64,000 bases of DNA, from positions 4,583,854 to 4,647,853 of the forward strand of contig NC_061816.1 in NCBI RefSeq assembly GCF_021462225.1, in the 5' to 3' direction. The stretch comes from Girardinichthys multiradiatus. Taxonomy: Eukaryota > Chordata > Actinopteri > Cyprinodontiformes > Goodeidae. Shown here piece by piece: positions 32,761-45,300 of the stretch. The notes below the pieces were generated by a model that had not been told where the DNA came from, searched no databases, and saw nothing but the letters and a program-made list of their open reading frames with translations. Position 1 is the first letter of the stretch. Every line of letters begins with the position of its first letter. The position numbers and the translations under genes are program-made.

Positions 32761-33585
32761 TTGGTCACACGCTTAAAGAAAATGGTCATGTGTCATTACT
32801 TCAAAATCATAAACTATACTTGCTTGCAAATACATCGCCCACATTTTCAGTTGTGTTTAGCAATCACAGAAGGTGTGTCGCTGTTTTTGGTAAAAGACGG
32901 AGCAGGAATCATAAACTAACACTAAATCAATCTCAAATTTATTCTTTTTTTTAAAGAAACACAAACATACATATTACGGTCAACAGTCAAAAGTGAAACT
33001 ATGTACAATGAACTACTTGAGTAACATTTAGAACAACATATATATTTATCTACATGCCTCACAGACATATGTTTTTTTTTGCCTTTAAATGGCTACGTGA
33101 TGCAGTTCTGGTGGTACCATCTTGGACACACGTCACATCCAATATGCATCGGAAAAAAAAAGACTCAACCCATGTGATGAAATAGACATTGACACTCCTA
33201 TAAATTTGCCTTTGAAATTTGTGCTTACAGCTCGTCTTTCTACTTACCAAATGAGTTTATTTTCAAAAGTTGTGTAGCTTTAACATTTATTTATGTTTCT
33301 GACCTTATTTCCTGATTCACTCTGCAGTTAATTTGGTTCTATTATTAAATTAATAACTATATATCATTATCAGTGCTCATTTCTCACTGGTGGTGAGATA
33401 TTGGAAGCAATAGCTCACACCTCAGGACTGGGCACTACAGATGCAGGGCTGTGTTTACTACCTGTTGTAGTTTTTATTATAGTGATGTAGAAAAACTTCA
33501 GTGAAACCCATTTGTTAATAGTTGCTTTAGTCTGTTAAGTTTTTTAGTGAAAACAGTCTGTTGTCTAACCTTTATCCTTTTATAA
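32761..33585. other. No gene recognised
   Basis: AT-rich sequence between the satellite array and a short interspersed repeat. The minus-strand frame 33059-33250 is not recognised. Nothing else is seen. Confidence 0.4.
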
Positions 33586-33732
33586 AGTTGAAAAGCACCA
33601 AGAGAAGAGAGACAACAAGGTAGTGGACCTGATGGTGTGGAGGAACTATCTGTGACCAGAAGATGCCAGTGGTGGAGTTCCTGGGTTCAAGTCCTGCCTG
33701 TGTTACAACCTGGAGAGAAGATCTAGTCCTGC
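33586..33732 (+). repeat. Interspersed repeat copy 2 (partner at 11185-11333)
   Basis: Matches the copy at 11185 from AAGTTGAAAAGCACC to GATCTAGTCCTGC with the internal GGGTTCAAGTCCTGCC box. Flanks are unrelated, which fixes the ends of the unit. Confidence 0.8.
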
Positions 33733-35200
33733 TGCAGAGAGTGGGTGAGGGGGCCGTGTCTCCTCTCCGGCTTCTCAGGAGGTAAATGGAGGAGGTTATG
33801 AGCTTCTAAACAACACAGGATCAATATTTTATTACACACTTTGGATCTTCTGCACTGACACACATTTCACTGCTTGGACTTGATTGCTTTTGGCTAAACT
33901 AACTTCGATACCAGTGACTTTAAACCTGAAACTGGATCAAAATCACTGGGAATGTGGAGTTCTACTGGGAGAACAACAGGAACAACTTTGGACCTGAGTA
34001 GAACCTCCTGCTGCTGCTTTCTTTCTTCAGCTTATGGATCTTCTCAATCAAAATGCCTTCAAAGCTGGATTCAAATCTAATTTTCTTACATGGAAACTCT
34101 AAAACAGATCATCCAGATTGGTTCAACACCAACATCTGATCTGAGTTTCAGCAGCAACTTACAAAACATCTCAGCGTCAGCATCTGGAGAACAACATGCT
34201 AAATTCAGCTAAACTGCTGAAAGAAGTTCAACCAACCTTCAGAAACTCAACATCACAACTGAACACAAGTCTCTGAAGACAGTCAAACATCTTCAAGCAG
34301 TTCAAACCAGTTAGCATGTTCTCCTCCACATGCTAACACCAAAATGTTGTAAAAGTTCTTCAGCAAACAGATCAAACTCCAAAGGTGAGCTAGAAGAACT
34401 TTGGATCTAAATGACCTCAGTTAGTGTTTCAATGCAACAAACTTTCATTTGAATCCAACATTTAAACCAATCTCATTGAGCTCATCCAGAAGCTGGAGAA
34501 CCAAAGCAGCAGTTTCAGGTTTCCTCACATCTAAACCTTCTCCTCTTCACTCACCATCTGAACTCCACATTCACAGTCACATTAATACAGTTACAGATTT
34601 AAAGTCACTGATTGATATCAAAGTGCAGTTACCCAAATGTTGGCTCCATGTGCTTCCTCCATCCAAACCAGCTCAGGTGAAAAGTCAGACTGTCAAACAG
34701 GAAGTGAAGGCTTCCACTTCCTTTTATAGGGCGGGGCCAGGCAGCCTCCACTAACAGGGTGGGGTGATGTACTTTGAAATCACTCCAGATGACAATCATC
34801 GTCTCTCTTGTGATCCACTAACAGGATGGTATTCTCTCTAGTTTCTTCAGGATGGTCCAAGCATCAGTTGGAGATAGATCTGGACTGCAGGCGTGTTTCT
34901 CAACAATAAACCAGAACAGGAACCCAAAGAGACCCAGAAAATGGTTCCTCTGTCTTCCTGTCCATCAGATATGTGTCTCCTTCTGATACCTTTAAGAGTC
35001 AGATGTTAATCTGCTGACAGAAGAACCTGGAGGAACAAAGTTATCTTCATGTTTTGAGCTTTTCTTCCATTTATTTATTGCGACAATTCCTGCTGGAAGA
35101 CAGCCTCCCCTACCCCTGCAGTGGGACTGGTTTCTGCTGATCCAGGTTCTGATGTAGGCAGGACTTGAATTAATAGAACCTGAACAACAAACTTGACATC
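33733..35200. other. No gene recognised; flank of the NLR 3' unit
   Basis: Long stretch without a familiar protein. The plus-strand frame 34449-34754 is Ser-rich and not recognised. It is probably 3' flanking DNA of the minus-strand NLR fragment. Confidence 0.4.
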
Positions 35201-36445
35201 ATTTTATAAAGTTGGTCCAGTTGACCCAATCAGAACCTAGACTTTGGTGAGGTAGATCCAACTCTGACTCTGTGATGGACTGGTGACCTGTCCAGTGTGT
35301 CCTCAGCCTGTAGTCCATTAATGACTGCTGGGACAGACACCCCCTCCTCCTCTCTTGGGACTAAAGGTCAAATGAGTATTTGCAGGAGACTGAGACTGGC
35401 TGAGTCCATCACTGTTTTAACCTTTTAGACATATTTGATGTTCTGTAAAATAACAGTCAGAAAACTGGTAGCAAATACTGTTTTATTCTCCAATATTTAC
35501 ATTTCCATCATCTGCAGTTCAGCCACAGATAGTCTGGAATGATTCTTCTTTTAGGAACAGTCTCATCAGAAGTCATATTGTGAACTGATCTGGCTCATTA
35601 AAACATAGCAGATACTAACAGTGAGGAACTGAACAACCACCTGGGCAGTTAAAACAGCAGCTCCACTCATGTCATCATTTTTCATCACAAATCAGTTCCA
35701 GAAACCCTGAGCTTCACAGCCCACAGATCCTGAGGAGGCAGCCTGTTTATCTGGGACTAAAGTACAAAACTGTTCAGATCAGATGAAGAAAAACTACATT
35801 AGTGACACAAACAAGAAACATGACAGAAAAGATTGGAGATAGAAATGTTAAAACTTCTTCTGATGGTGATATTAAGAGCCGGGATCAAACCAGTAAAGAA
35901 CCAGTAAAGAACCATCTTTAAAGGACTGGAAGAGACGTAAAGAACCAGTAAAGAACCACTACAGAACCAGTAAAGAACCAGTAAAGAACCAACTCCAGCA
36001 GCAGCCTTGGTATAGCACTGGAAGCACATTGGAGGAAAAACCCTAAATGAAGCTTTGACTGGAACCAGAACCAAACCTTTGGATCCTGGAATAATCCCAG
36101 CTTCCATCTTTAAAGGACTGGAAGAGGACGAAGTTTACAAGGAATCTTTTCCAAGAGTTTCAGAAAGAAACCGACTGAATGTGAAAATGTTTCTGAGTGA
36201 AAGAGACAGACATGTAGAGACTGAACTATCTGTTCAACAATGAGAGTGTTTCTCTGACAGGAGGAGACTCTTTAGACTCAACACAGAAACACTGAGGAAT
36301 TATAACTGATCCAGAATCCAGGATAAAGAGGTTCAGTGAATGTGGTGTTGAAGGTGTGGAGGTGAATCAGTGAGTCAGAGGAGACTCTGTAGAAGGACAG
36401 AATGCCAGCAGGACAGTCCACATACACTGCTACTCTGTTAGAGAC

Positions 36446-36511
36446 GGAGGAGGAGGAGGAGGAGGAGGAGGAGGAGGAGGAAGAGGAGGAGGAGGAGGAG
36501 GAGGAGGAAGA
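36446..36511. repeat. (AGG)n trinucleotide repeat inside a B30.2 exon
   Basis: About 22 AGG/GGA units with two AAG interruptions. On the coding (minus) strand they are TCC codons, giving a poly-serine tract in frame with the B30.2 domain. Confidence 0.95.
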
Positions 36512-37789
36512 GATGGATGTGTTCTTCTTATTGTGCCAGACAGAGTAACCACCATCAGAGCAGTTCAGACTCCAGGACTGAACATTATATCCAAACACAC
36601 AGTCATTAATGTCTCCTTTCCTCTTGATTCTTCTGTAGCTCACTGTTATATAAACTATTCCTCTCCACTCGACCTCCCAGTAACAGCGACCAGTCAGACC
36701 ATCACTACACAGCAGCTGAGACCAGAAATCATCAAATCTGTCTGGATGATCAGGATATGACTGAAGCTCCTCCACATGTGTCACCTTCCTGTTGTCTTCA
36801 GACAGTTTGAGTTTTCTGTTCACTGTGTTTGTGTCGATTGTGAGCTGACAGGAATCTGATGGAGAGAACAAACACAATCCAGCTGCAGTTATTGATCATT
36901 TATTGACACTTTGATGATGACTCCTGAATGAGTGATGGACAGTTTGAAGATGGTTGAATGTGAGCTGCTTTGTTGTCATGAATCAAATGAAAAACACACT
37001 TACACTTCCTCAGACCTGGTTTCAACCATCGGACTCCATCAGGCTTCCTGAAAGGAGGAGGAGGGTCAGACCATCAGTCTCTTTCAGCAGCAAACATGGA
37101 CATTGTAATAGATCAGATCAGATTCCACTCTGACATGCTGCTGGAATAACTGGATCTGGGTCATTTGGACTCTGTGACCTGCTGCATACGTTGTCTGGTC
37201 CATTGTGGGAGGAACCAGACTGATAGAGCAGAATCAACCAAGACATCATGACGCAGCCTGTACTGTCTGTCAGTTGCTAACAATGAACTATGCTGTATAA
37301 AGCTGCTCATGACTGAGGAACCTTGGCTCATGTCTGGGTCAGCCAAGCTGCAGTCAGCCGGGCCTCTGGACCCAATTCTCTTCATTTCCTACTTTTTACA
37401 TTAAAGAGTCCAAATCAACCAAGCTGGCTTTTCCTGTCTCATTACTGAAGGTTCTGCCACAGCAGACATTACATGGCTCGGTTCTTCTTCACTCAGAAGA
37501 CAACTGTCCAACATTTGGACTCATCCATTTGAATGGAGCCTCTCTAAAGTTCTGTCCTGTAGTTGTCATGTTTCAGCCCAGTTTGAACTCATTATTTTTA
37601 TTTCATCTTTTTGAATCAGGCAGGAGGAGGACACCATCCAGTCTGGTTCTTCATCTCCAGTTTGAAGAACACTCACATCATCAAGGTTTATTTAGTCCAA
37701 CATCCACACTGAGACTGAAGCTGATTGATGATATGAGAGACAATCAAGCAGGTTCTTCAACATCTATCAGCTCTGCTTCCTGGACAAGA

Positions 37790-38343
37790 TGAGCTGCAGC
37801 AGCTTCATCTGCTCAAAGATCTTCATCAAAGAGTCCTGACCTGTCTGAGACTTGAACTATTAAAGTCCTCTGCTATGATAGGAGCAGCATCCAGGTGACT
37901 GTTCTGATTTTCACTGAGCTCATCATGTAGTGCAGTCAAAGCTAGATCTTTATCTGCCTGAGGTGGAATATAGACAGCTGTGTTAGTTACTGATGGAAAG
38001 GTTCTGATCCAGAAGGATGGTCAGAGCAGGTCAACTGATGGACAGATGCTCCAGATGTGCTAAATCAGAATGGGAAAGTCCTGATGTTCTCACCATCAAA
38101 CCATCTGTTATTAGATATGAGACACACTCCACCACCTGGTGATGTTCCTGCCTTTGCTGTTCTGTCAACCCAGTGCAGGGTAAAACAATTGGACCGTATC
38201 ATGGTGAGGTCCAGAACCACTGAGGTTCTCCATGTCTCAGAGAAGCAGACAAGGTTAAAATCTCTGATGTTCTGCTGCATTTTTACTCTGGACACAGATG
38301 ATCCAGTTTGATGTCCAGAAATTGGGGAACCAGCAACCATCAT
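37790..38343 (-). pseudogene. LINE endonuclease fragment inside NLR unit A
   Basis: The frame 38065-38343 shows NLVCFSETW and GGGVCLISNNRW, and further along the strand (37800-37990) NIPPQADKDLALTALHDELS and AEDFNSS are readable. These are endonuclease motifs of an L2/Rex1-type LINE (ETW with the catalytic Glu; DFN). Part of the domain is deleted between the two pieces. It lies in the intron between the LRR exon and the linker exon. Confidence 0.75.
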
Positions 38344-40750
38344 CCACTGGGAACTGGATCATGGTGTGTTTATTCACTGGGTCCGGTTCTGCCTCCAGCA
38401 GGTTCTCTTGTCTTTGCTTTGTCACTATTTGTGTCCTCCTGCTTTGTTCTTTGAAGTGAGGTGTATCTCTGGAGGCCATCTTGAGTCTACAGACTTTCCA
38501 GGAATTGGTGAGTAGATGGTTCTATAAGGTCCAAAAGAGTCAATGTTCTGTAAGTAGTCAGAACTAAAGTGTTTGGTTAGAAAAGTGAACTTAAAGAGAC
38601 GTTCCATAAAACCAGAGTCGGGTCAGAGGGACCAGGACAGCGTTTGATCTTGGTCCCACATGATTCTAAATAAGACAATGAAACAGATGATGAACTAACT
38701 GCTGTCTGTTCCAGCTGAGAAACTAACGACTCACAAGAATTTACCAGAAAATCATCAACTTAGCATTTAAACCATTTTAATTTGTGAAACAGAGAATACT
38801 GTTCCTCATTAAAACCCAGAAGAACCAGTTTGATGAATCTTCACCTGAATATTTCCAGTGTACAGTCTGAACCAGATGGCAACTTCTCCCCTGAATCTTG
38901 TAGGTTGTTGTTCTGCAGGTCAACTTCTCTCAGACTTCAGGACTGGGAGCTAAGAACTGATGACAGAACTTCACAAGTTCTCCCTGAGAGGTTACAGGAT
39001 CTAAGTCTGAGAGACAAAATGAAACAAAAGACTTTTGACTTCAAGACTTTAAATAAAACTGCACTACACCTTCAGTCCAGCAGATAGCTTTTACTATGTT
39101 TAAAAGATTTTTAGCTAATAACTTATTTTTTGCTTCAACTGATGAATGATAGTAGTTCCATTAATCCTTAAGTTTTACTGGATCCATAAGTTGGAAAAGT
39201 TTAAAACCTTAGTTTACATTTAATTTTATACCAACCTACACCAGGCCATAGTTGTTGCTTTACAACCTCAATAACTAGCTAAACACTGATTAACACGGTT
39301 ATTTTACTTTTTTTTATCATCAGACAAACTCTTGTCAGATATCTACAGCACAAGAAAAATGTTAAGTAAAAAGTATTTTTACTAGAGTTTTGGTATTTTA
39401 ACAGCCCAGAATCCCAGCTGTACCTGAATGCAGCATGAACAGATGTTGGTAAAATTCTCAATGACAGAGATTCCTCCAACTGGTGTTTTATGAGATGTAC
39501 AGAGTTTGGGCTGATTGGATGTTACAGGGAGCCATTTGGATCTCAGCTGATTTCTCTCCAGAACTTGTGATGTTTACATTCAGCTTGATGTTTCAGGAGA
39601 GGAATTCAGTTCAGTGCAGAGCAGCTATGAACTTTATTGCTGTTGAAATAGGTAGACTGACAAAGTTCTCATTCAGTCCTTTTTCTACTGTAGCTGCAGG
39701 AGAAACCTTAAAGGGGACCGAACGCTGCTACAAATAGCAGAGTTTAGTTATAACTGACAGTTCTCACTCTTTTGTTTTGGTGTCATTTTTTATAGTTACC
39801 CTACAGAACATTGCATTGAGAACTTAGTTCTGCACATAAACATTCTGCATGTTTTCAGGTAGAAAAAACTAGATGATGTTCACAGTAATTAAGTCATTAA
39901 TGCTGTTCAGACCTGAGAGTTTCGTGTTTACAGTTTGGACTCTTCAGTCCAGAAGACAGCAGCTCCACTCCAGAATCCTGCAGCTTGTTGTTACTCAGGT
40001 CCATCTCTCTCAGATTAGAGGACTGGGAGCTGAGAACTGAAGCCATAACTTCACAGCTTTTCTCTGAGAGGTTACAGTTCTTCAATCTGAAGAGACAGAG
40101 ATCCAAATGAATAAAAACAATTCTGATGGAATAAAACTAAATAAAAACATCTTATAGTCAAGACAGATGAAACTGCTTCATGAAATAAGAACTCAGAAAC
40201 TCTAAAGCAATGCAATGCATGTCAGAACCCTGAAACAGAAGAAAATGTGATTTAGACAAATTTCTATGCTCTGTGACTCACTTAAACGTTGAAAAATGTT
40301 TTAATCTGTATAGATTGAGCTGCAAACACGACCTGTTGTTGTTTTAGTGAAAATATCCTGCAGCTGTTTGCTAATAGTGGAAAACTAAATGATGTTTCCA
40401 CATAACACTATTCCAGATTGGACCACATGTTCTGATGCATATTTACTCCTCCTTCAAACACTGTGGGACAAGCAGTAAAATAAAAATCTTGATGGAAATA
40501 GAAGGAAAGTTATTACTAAAGGGAAGAACATTAAGAGAACAGAACAGCAACCAGAAATCTGAATATTAATTATCAGAACCAAGCCGCAATATTCTGTTAT
40601 TTTAAATTCTAGTCACTAATTTCAGGAAACATGTTGCCTCTGGAGCAGGAAGTTGTGGTGTGACCTTTAACCCCAGCAGTTCTATGATAATGACAGCCTG
40701 TTTAACCCCCGAGGGACTTTTGGACCCAAACTGGACCATTTTTTAACATA

Positions 40751-42362
40751 ATTTTATAAAGTTGGTCCAGTTGACCCAATCAGAACCTAGACTTTGGTGA
40801 GGTAGATCCAACCCTGACTCTGTGATGGACTGGTGACCTGTCCAGTGTGTCCTCAGCCTGTAGTCCATTAATGACTGCTGGGACAGACACCCCCTCCTCC
40901 TCTCTTGGGACTAAAGGTCAAATGAGTATTTGCAGGAGACTGAGACTGGCTGAGTCCATCACTGTTTTAACCTTTTAGACATATTTGATGTTCTGTAAGA
41001 TAGTAAGTCATATTGTGAACTGATCTGGCTCATTAAAACATAGCAGATACTAACAGTGAGGAACTGAACAACCACCTGGGCAGTTAAAACAGCAGCTCCA
41101 CTCACGTCATCATTTTTCATCACAAATCAGTTCCAGAAACCCTGAGCTTCACAGCCCACATATCCTGAGGAGGCAGCCTGTTTATCTGGGACTAAAGTAC
41201 AAAACTGTTCAGATCAGATGAAGAAAAACTACATTAGTGACATAAACAAGAAACATGACAGAAAAGATTGGAGATAGAAATGTTAAAACTTCTTCTGATG
41301 GTGATATTAAGAGCCAGGATCAACAATTTACTGGGAGATATGTAAAGAACCAGTAAAGAACCAACTCCAGAATCAGCCTTGGTATAGCACTGGAAGCACA
41401 TTGCAGGAAAACCTCTAAATGAAGCTTTGACTGAAAAAAGAACAAAACCTTTGGATTCTGGAATAATCCCAGCTTCCATCTTTAAAGGACTGGAAGAGGA
41501 CGAAGTTTACAATAAATCTTTTCCAAGAGTTTCAGAAAGAAAGCGACTGAATGTGAAAATGTTTCTGAGTGAAAGAGACAGACATGTAGAGACTGAACTA
41601 TCTGTTCAACAGTGAGAGTGTTTCTCTGACAGGAGGAGACTCTTTAGACTCAACACAGAAACACTAAGGAACCAGGACCGATCCAGAATCCAGGATAAAG
41701 AGGTTCAGTGAATGTGGTGTTGAAGGTGTGGAGGTGGATCAGTGAGTCAGAGGAGACTCTGTAGGACAGAATCCCAGCAGGACAGTCCACATACACTGCT
41801 ACTCTGTTAGAGATGGAGGAGGAGGAGGAGGAGGAGGAGGAGGAGGTGGAGGAGATAAATGTTTCTCTGTTATTGTGCCAGACAGTGTAACCATCATCAG
41901 AGCAGTTCTGACTCCACTGAGGAACCAGAACCGATCCAGAATCCAAGATTGTGTCGATTGTGAGCCAACAGGAATCTGTTCTCCCTGAGAGGTTACAGGA
42001 TCTAAGTCTGAGAGACAAAATGAAACAAAAGACTTTAGACTTTAAATAAAACTGCACTACACATTCAGTCCAGCAGATGGCTTTTACTATTTTTAAAAGA
42101 TTCTTAGCTAATAACTTATTTTTTGTTTCAATTGATAAGGATTAATGGAACTACTATCAATAAGTTTTACTGGATCCATAAGTTGGAAAAGTTTAAAACA
42201 TTAGTTTACATTTAATTTTATACCAACCTACACCAGGTCAGAGTTGTTGCTTTACAACTTCAATAACTACTAAACACTGATTAACACACTTATTTTACTT
42301 TTATTATCATCAGACAAACTCTTGTCAGATATCTACAGCACAAGAAAAATCTTTAGTAAAAA
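40751..42362 (-). repeat. Tandem unit B of the NLR 3' region
   Basis: Second copy of the 3' region, same orientation as unit A. It carries the 3' flank, a shortened B30.2 exon and the very start of the second LRR exon, now joined. Its distal border at 40751 meets sequence that is homologous to intron 7 of the NLR gene (compare the string CCCAAACTGGACCATTTTTT at about 40728 and 48310). Confidence 0.85.
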
Positions 42363-45300
42363 TTTGATGTACTTCAGTCCAGAAGTACAGGGAATTGATA
42401 CCTTGACTGTCTAATTATAAGCCAATATTTATTTCAAGTAGAAGATCCGTAGACAGTGAAGGAGATGAAAGCAGGACAGAAGGGTGAAAGGGATCACAGA
42501 GCTTTTAGAAAGCTGCATCCAAACCTGGAACTGTGGTCTCCCCTCTTGCAGAGTTGTCTGCATAAACTATGAAAAATTATCAAATGTTCACACTAGACTA
42601 AGTACTTCCCCGGGTTCTGCTTAAAACTTAAAGATGAAATATCTGCATTCAGTGTTATTTGACTACTTTGTCAAATCTTTAAAAAAAAGAAATGTCAGTC
42701 TGTTTTTTATTTCCTTGTTTTCCTTCAAATTGTCAAAAAAAGGTAATTTGAAGGAACATTTTCTTACATGAAAATCTTTGGGAAATGTATATTTTTATAA
42801 ACATGGGAAATTTAAAGTGCTCTGTTAATTATTAATACATTTTCCTACAGAACTGTGGCAAAACAGTTTACAATTAACTATTACATTATTTAAAAATGTC
42901 AAACATTTCAATCGAAAAATATTACATTATCTATTCTGGTACTTGCAGTTATTTACCACATACCTACTAAACACTTTGTATTAATTTCAGTGGCAACAAA
43001 CAGATAACAGGTAGCAGGAAATCCCAGAGTGTCGTGTAAGTAAAGCCCTGAGAAAGTGAAATTACCCAGGATACATTTGCATCAAAACGCATCCTGGGCT
43101 TCCTAAACCCAGGGCTTTTAAAAAGATTTGGGCTTTTTAAAATCCCCAGAAACAGAAATGGGTCTAAACTTCATTTTTCTGAAAGCAACATAATTTACAC
43201 CTTAGCGTAGTGGTGAGTGTGTTAGGAACGAGATGTAATGCTACATTTGACAATATTGTCTTTCTAAGCTAGCTTAATACTAATGTTAGCCCAATGTTAA
43301 AGTGATGATTCTGTCAGTTTTTAGGTTCAGTGTTAGCATGAGTGTCAGCCTGTATTGAGACAATTAGCTGTTGTCTGCTTAATAAAGTAACTTGCAGATT
43401 CAAAACGGTTCCTTTTAATTTTGCATGGGTGACTAGATACACTTATGGCATATCTTAGCAAACTTTTAAAGGAATATTACTCTATAATAATGTAACCCCT
43501 GTTCAGTTTTCCCCTATGAACAGCACCCACATTCTCTGACCTACATTCTATTGAATCCTACACACCTGTGCCCTCATGAGTAATGAGTGTTTTAATGGGT
43601 AACAGTGGATCTTGTGAGTAGAGTGTGCAACTGATCACATTAACAAGACCAAGATCACGTACCATACAACTGAAATCTAAGTGCAGTGCAACTTTAACCT
43701 TCTACTGAAATAAAGAAGGGAAAAGGGCAATATTGAGTAAAGTACCAATTTAATGAACCGTACAGGTCAGTAAAAGGAACCCAGAACAATGCACATTAAT
43801 ATTTAATAGTTCACTTTCAACGCAGTAATGTTATTATTAATAGAACAATAGCATTAGGAGGTATCCCACCTGTAAAGTAGGTAATAATCACAATTAGTGC
43901 AATAACAAATGAATCTCAAAATCCTATTGGATCAGTGAGAACATAAGAAGCACATTGAGTGAAACCTCACGGTCACAGAACTACACAAAAATCCTTTCAA
44001 ACTGGAAAAACTTACAAAAACAAAAAGGCCAGTAAATAAATTGATCAAACTTCACGTATTCAGTCTCTTGCAGGAATAAGGCAGTCCCTTAGCTTTATAA
44101 CCGTTGCAGGCCTGATAGGACTTAGTCAGCATACGTCCACATAATAGCAGCCCCAATGATGGCGGCTCCCAGCACAACCGCGCAGAACGGATCATTCACC
44201 CCACCAGGGATTACCAGTCCTCAACGAACGGCAACAAAACTGCTCCAACTCCAGTCCAATGGTCCACCCCGGCCCACGAGCGTAGTGCGGCCCTGCAGCT
44301 CCAAAATCTAAGCAAAACGTCCGTAAAAACTTCGCAGCTCCAGCTAGTTGGAAAAAAACAATAATCCACAGCAGCATAGAACCACCTTCCTCTGTGAACA
44401 GCCGCTGGCCGACTGGCAGCCAGTATAGCTGGCACGCAGTGTTGCCAGGTGAGAAATGTAGGATTATCGTACTAGAGACATAAAAATAATCGTATTTTGA
44501 GGGAAATTATCGTACACTCGTCATAACCAAGATAACAATTCTGTTGATGTGTTGAATAGCGTCTAACAGGCACTTGCAGCTTTGTGGCGTCAGTACGGAA
44601 TGGATTTATCAACAGCTGCAGCCCCACAGAGCCGGGCTCTGCTTCTTCTTCTTTTCTTTTTTTCTTTTCCTCAATCATGGGCGGGCGCAGTGGACTATTC
44701 AGCCAATCATGGCCGTTGTTCTGAGGCCAACGCATCACGTCACACGTAGGTCACATTTAGAAAAGCACGATTGGCTGGAATTTCCAGCATCTGCTCCCGA
44801 ATCAGGACACAGATGCCTTCAAGGTTCACAAAAAAACTCCGACAGACTTTGGCGATGGGCTGATGACGACTGATTACAACCACACATTCACGGAATGGTC
44901 AAATTATCGTACATTTGGCCTTTTTTAGGAATATTGATCGTACATCGTACAGAGAATAAAATTATCGTACAAACACGATCATTATTGTACACCTGGCAAC
45001 ACTGGCTGGCACGTAAACCCGTTCCTACCCAACAGCCTTCACAGCCAATCAAATTGCTTAAACTTGATGTTGCCCTTGACCGACCAGTAAGGTAGAAACA
45101 GGTGAAACGATGCGTTTACTGGCGGTAGTAAATAGCAGGTATGAGCAAGACACATTTACTGCATGTTTTAAAGTCAACAAAAATACAGGTGTTATTTCAA
45201 TGTTTAAGACTTTGACGGTGCGCAAAGCCTCAAAGGTATAAGTGTAATACACTAACAACGTTAAGTAGAAAGGTCATTATTACAATCTAAGGTGGAAAAG

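Larger units (their letters stand above)
35201..39360 (-). repeat. Tandem unit A of the NLR 3' region
   Basis: From ATTTTATAAAGTTGGTCCAG the sequence is the same as 40751 onwards (unit B) through the 3' flank and the end of the B30.2 exon, and again around the second LRR exon up to ACAGCACAAGAAAAAT. Unit B lacks about 2.6 kb that unit A keeps (linker exon, most of the LRR exon, start of B30.2, and a LINE fragment). Same orientation, so a direct tandem duplication. Confidence 0.88.
36278..40086 (-). pseudogene. NACHT-less NLR 3' fragment (LRR-LRR-linker-B30.2)
   Basis: Four exons on the minus strand: LRR 39913-40086 (174 bp, open), LRR 38845-39006 (162 bp, with an in-frame TGA at 38937-38939), linker 37004-37047 (44 bp, KPDGVRWLKPGLRK), and B30.2 36278-36855. 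Splice phases agree from exon to exon. The B30.2 exon has the PRY start (LTIDTNTVNRKL), DHPDRFDDFWSQLL, GRCYWEVEW, WSLNCSDG, and the end PLYPGFWI. A poly-Ser run from an AGG repeat lies before [13 protein letters not shown]. No NACHT exon precedes it: at about 40748 the intron that should lead to NACHT is joined to the 3' flank of unit B. So this is a leftover of a tandem paralog, probably silent, though the exons could in principle serve as alternative 3' exons of the upstream gene. Confidence 0.85.

Noticed and set aside
36533..36760. 75-codon plus-strand frame
   Set aside because: Antisense shadow of the B30.2 exon.
44192..44435. Overlapping minus-strand frames as a gene
   Set aside because: Short, GC-biased frames inside a candidate repeat; no domain recognised.
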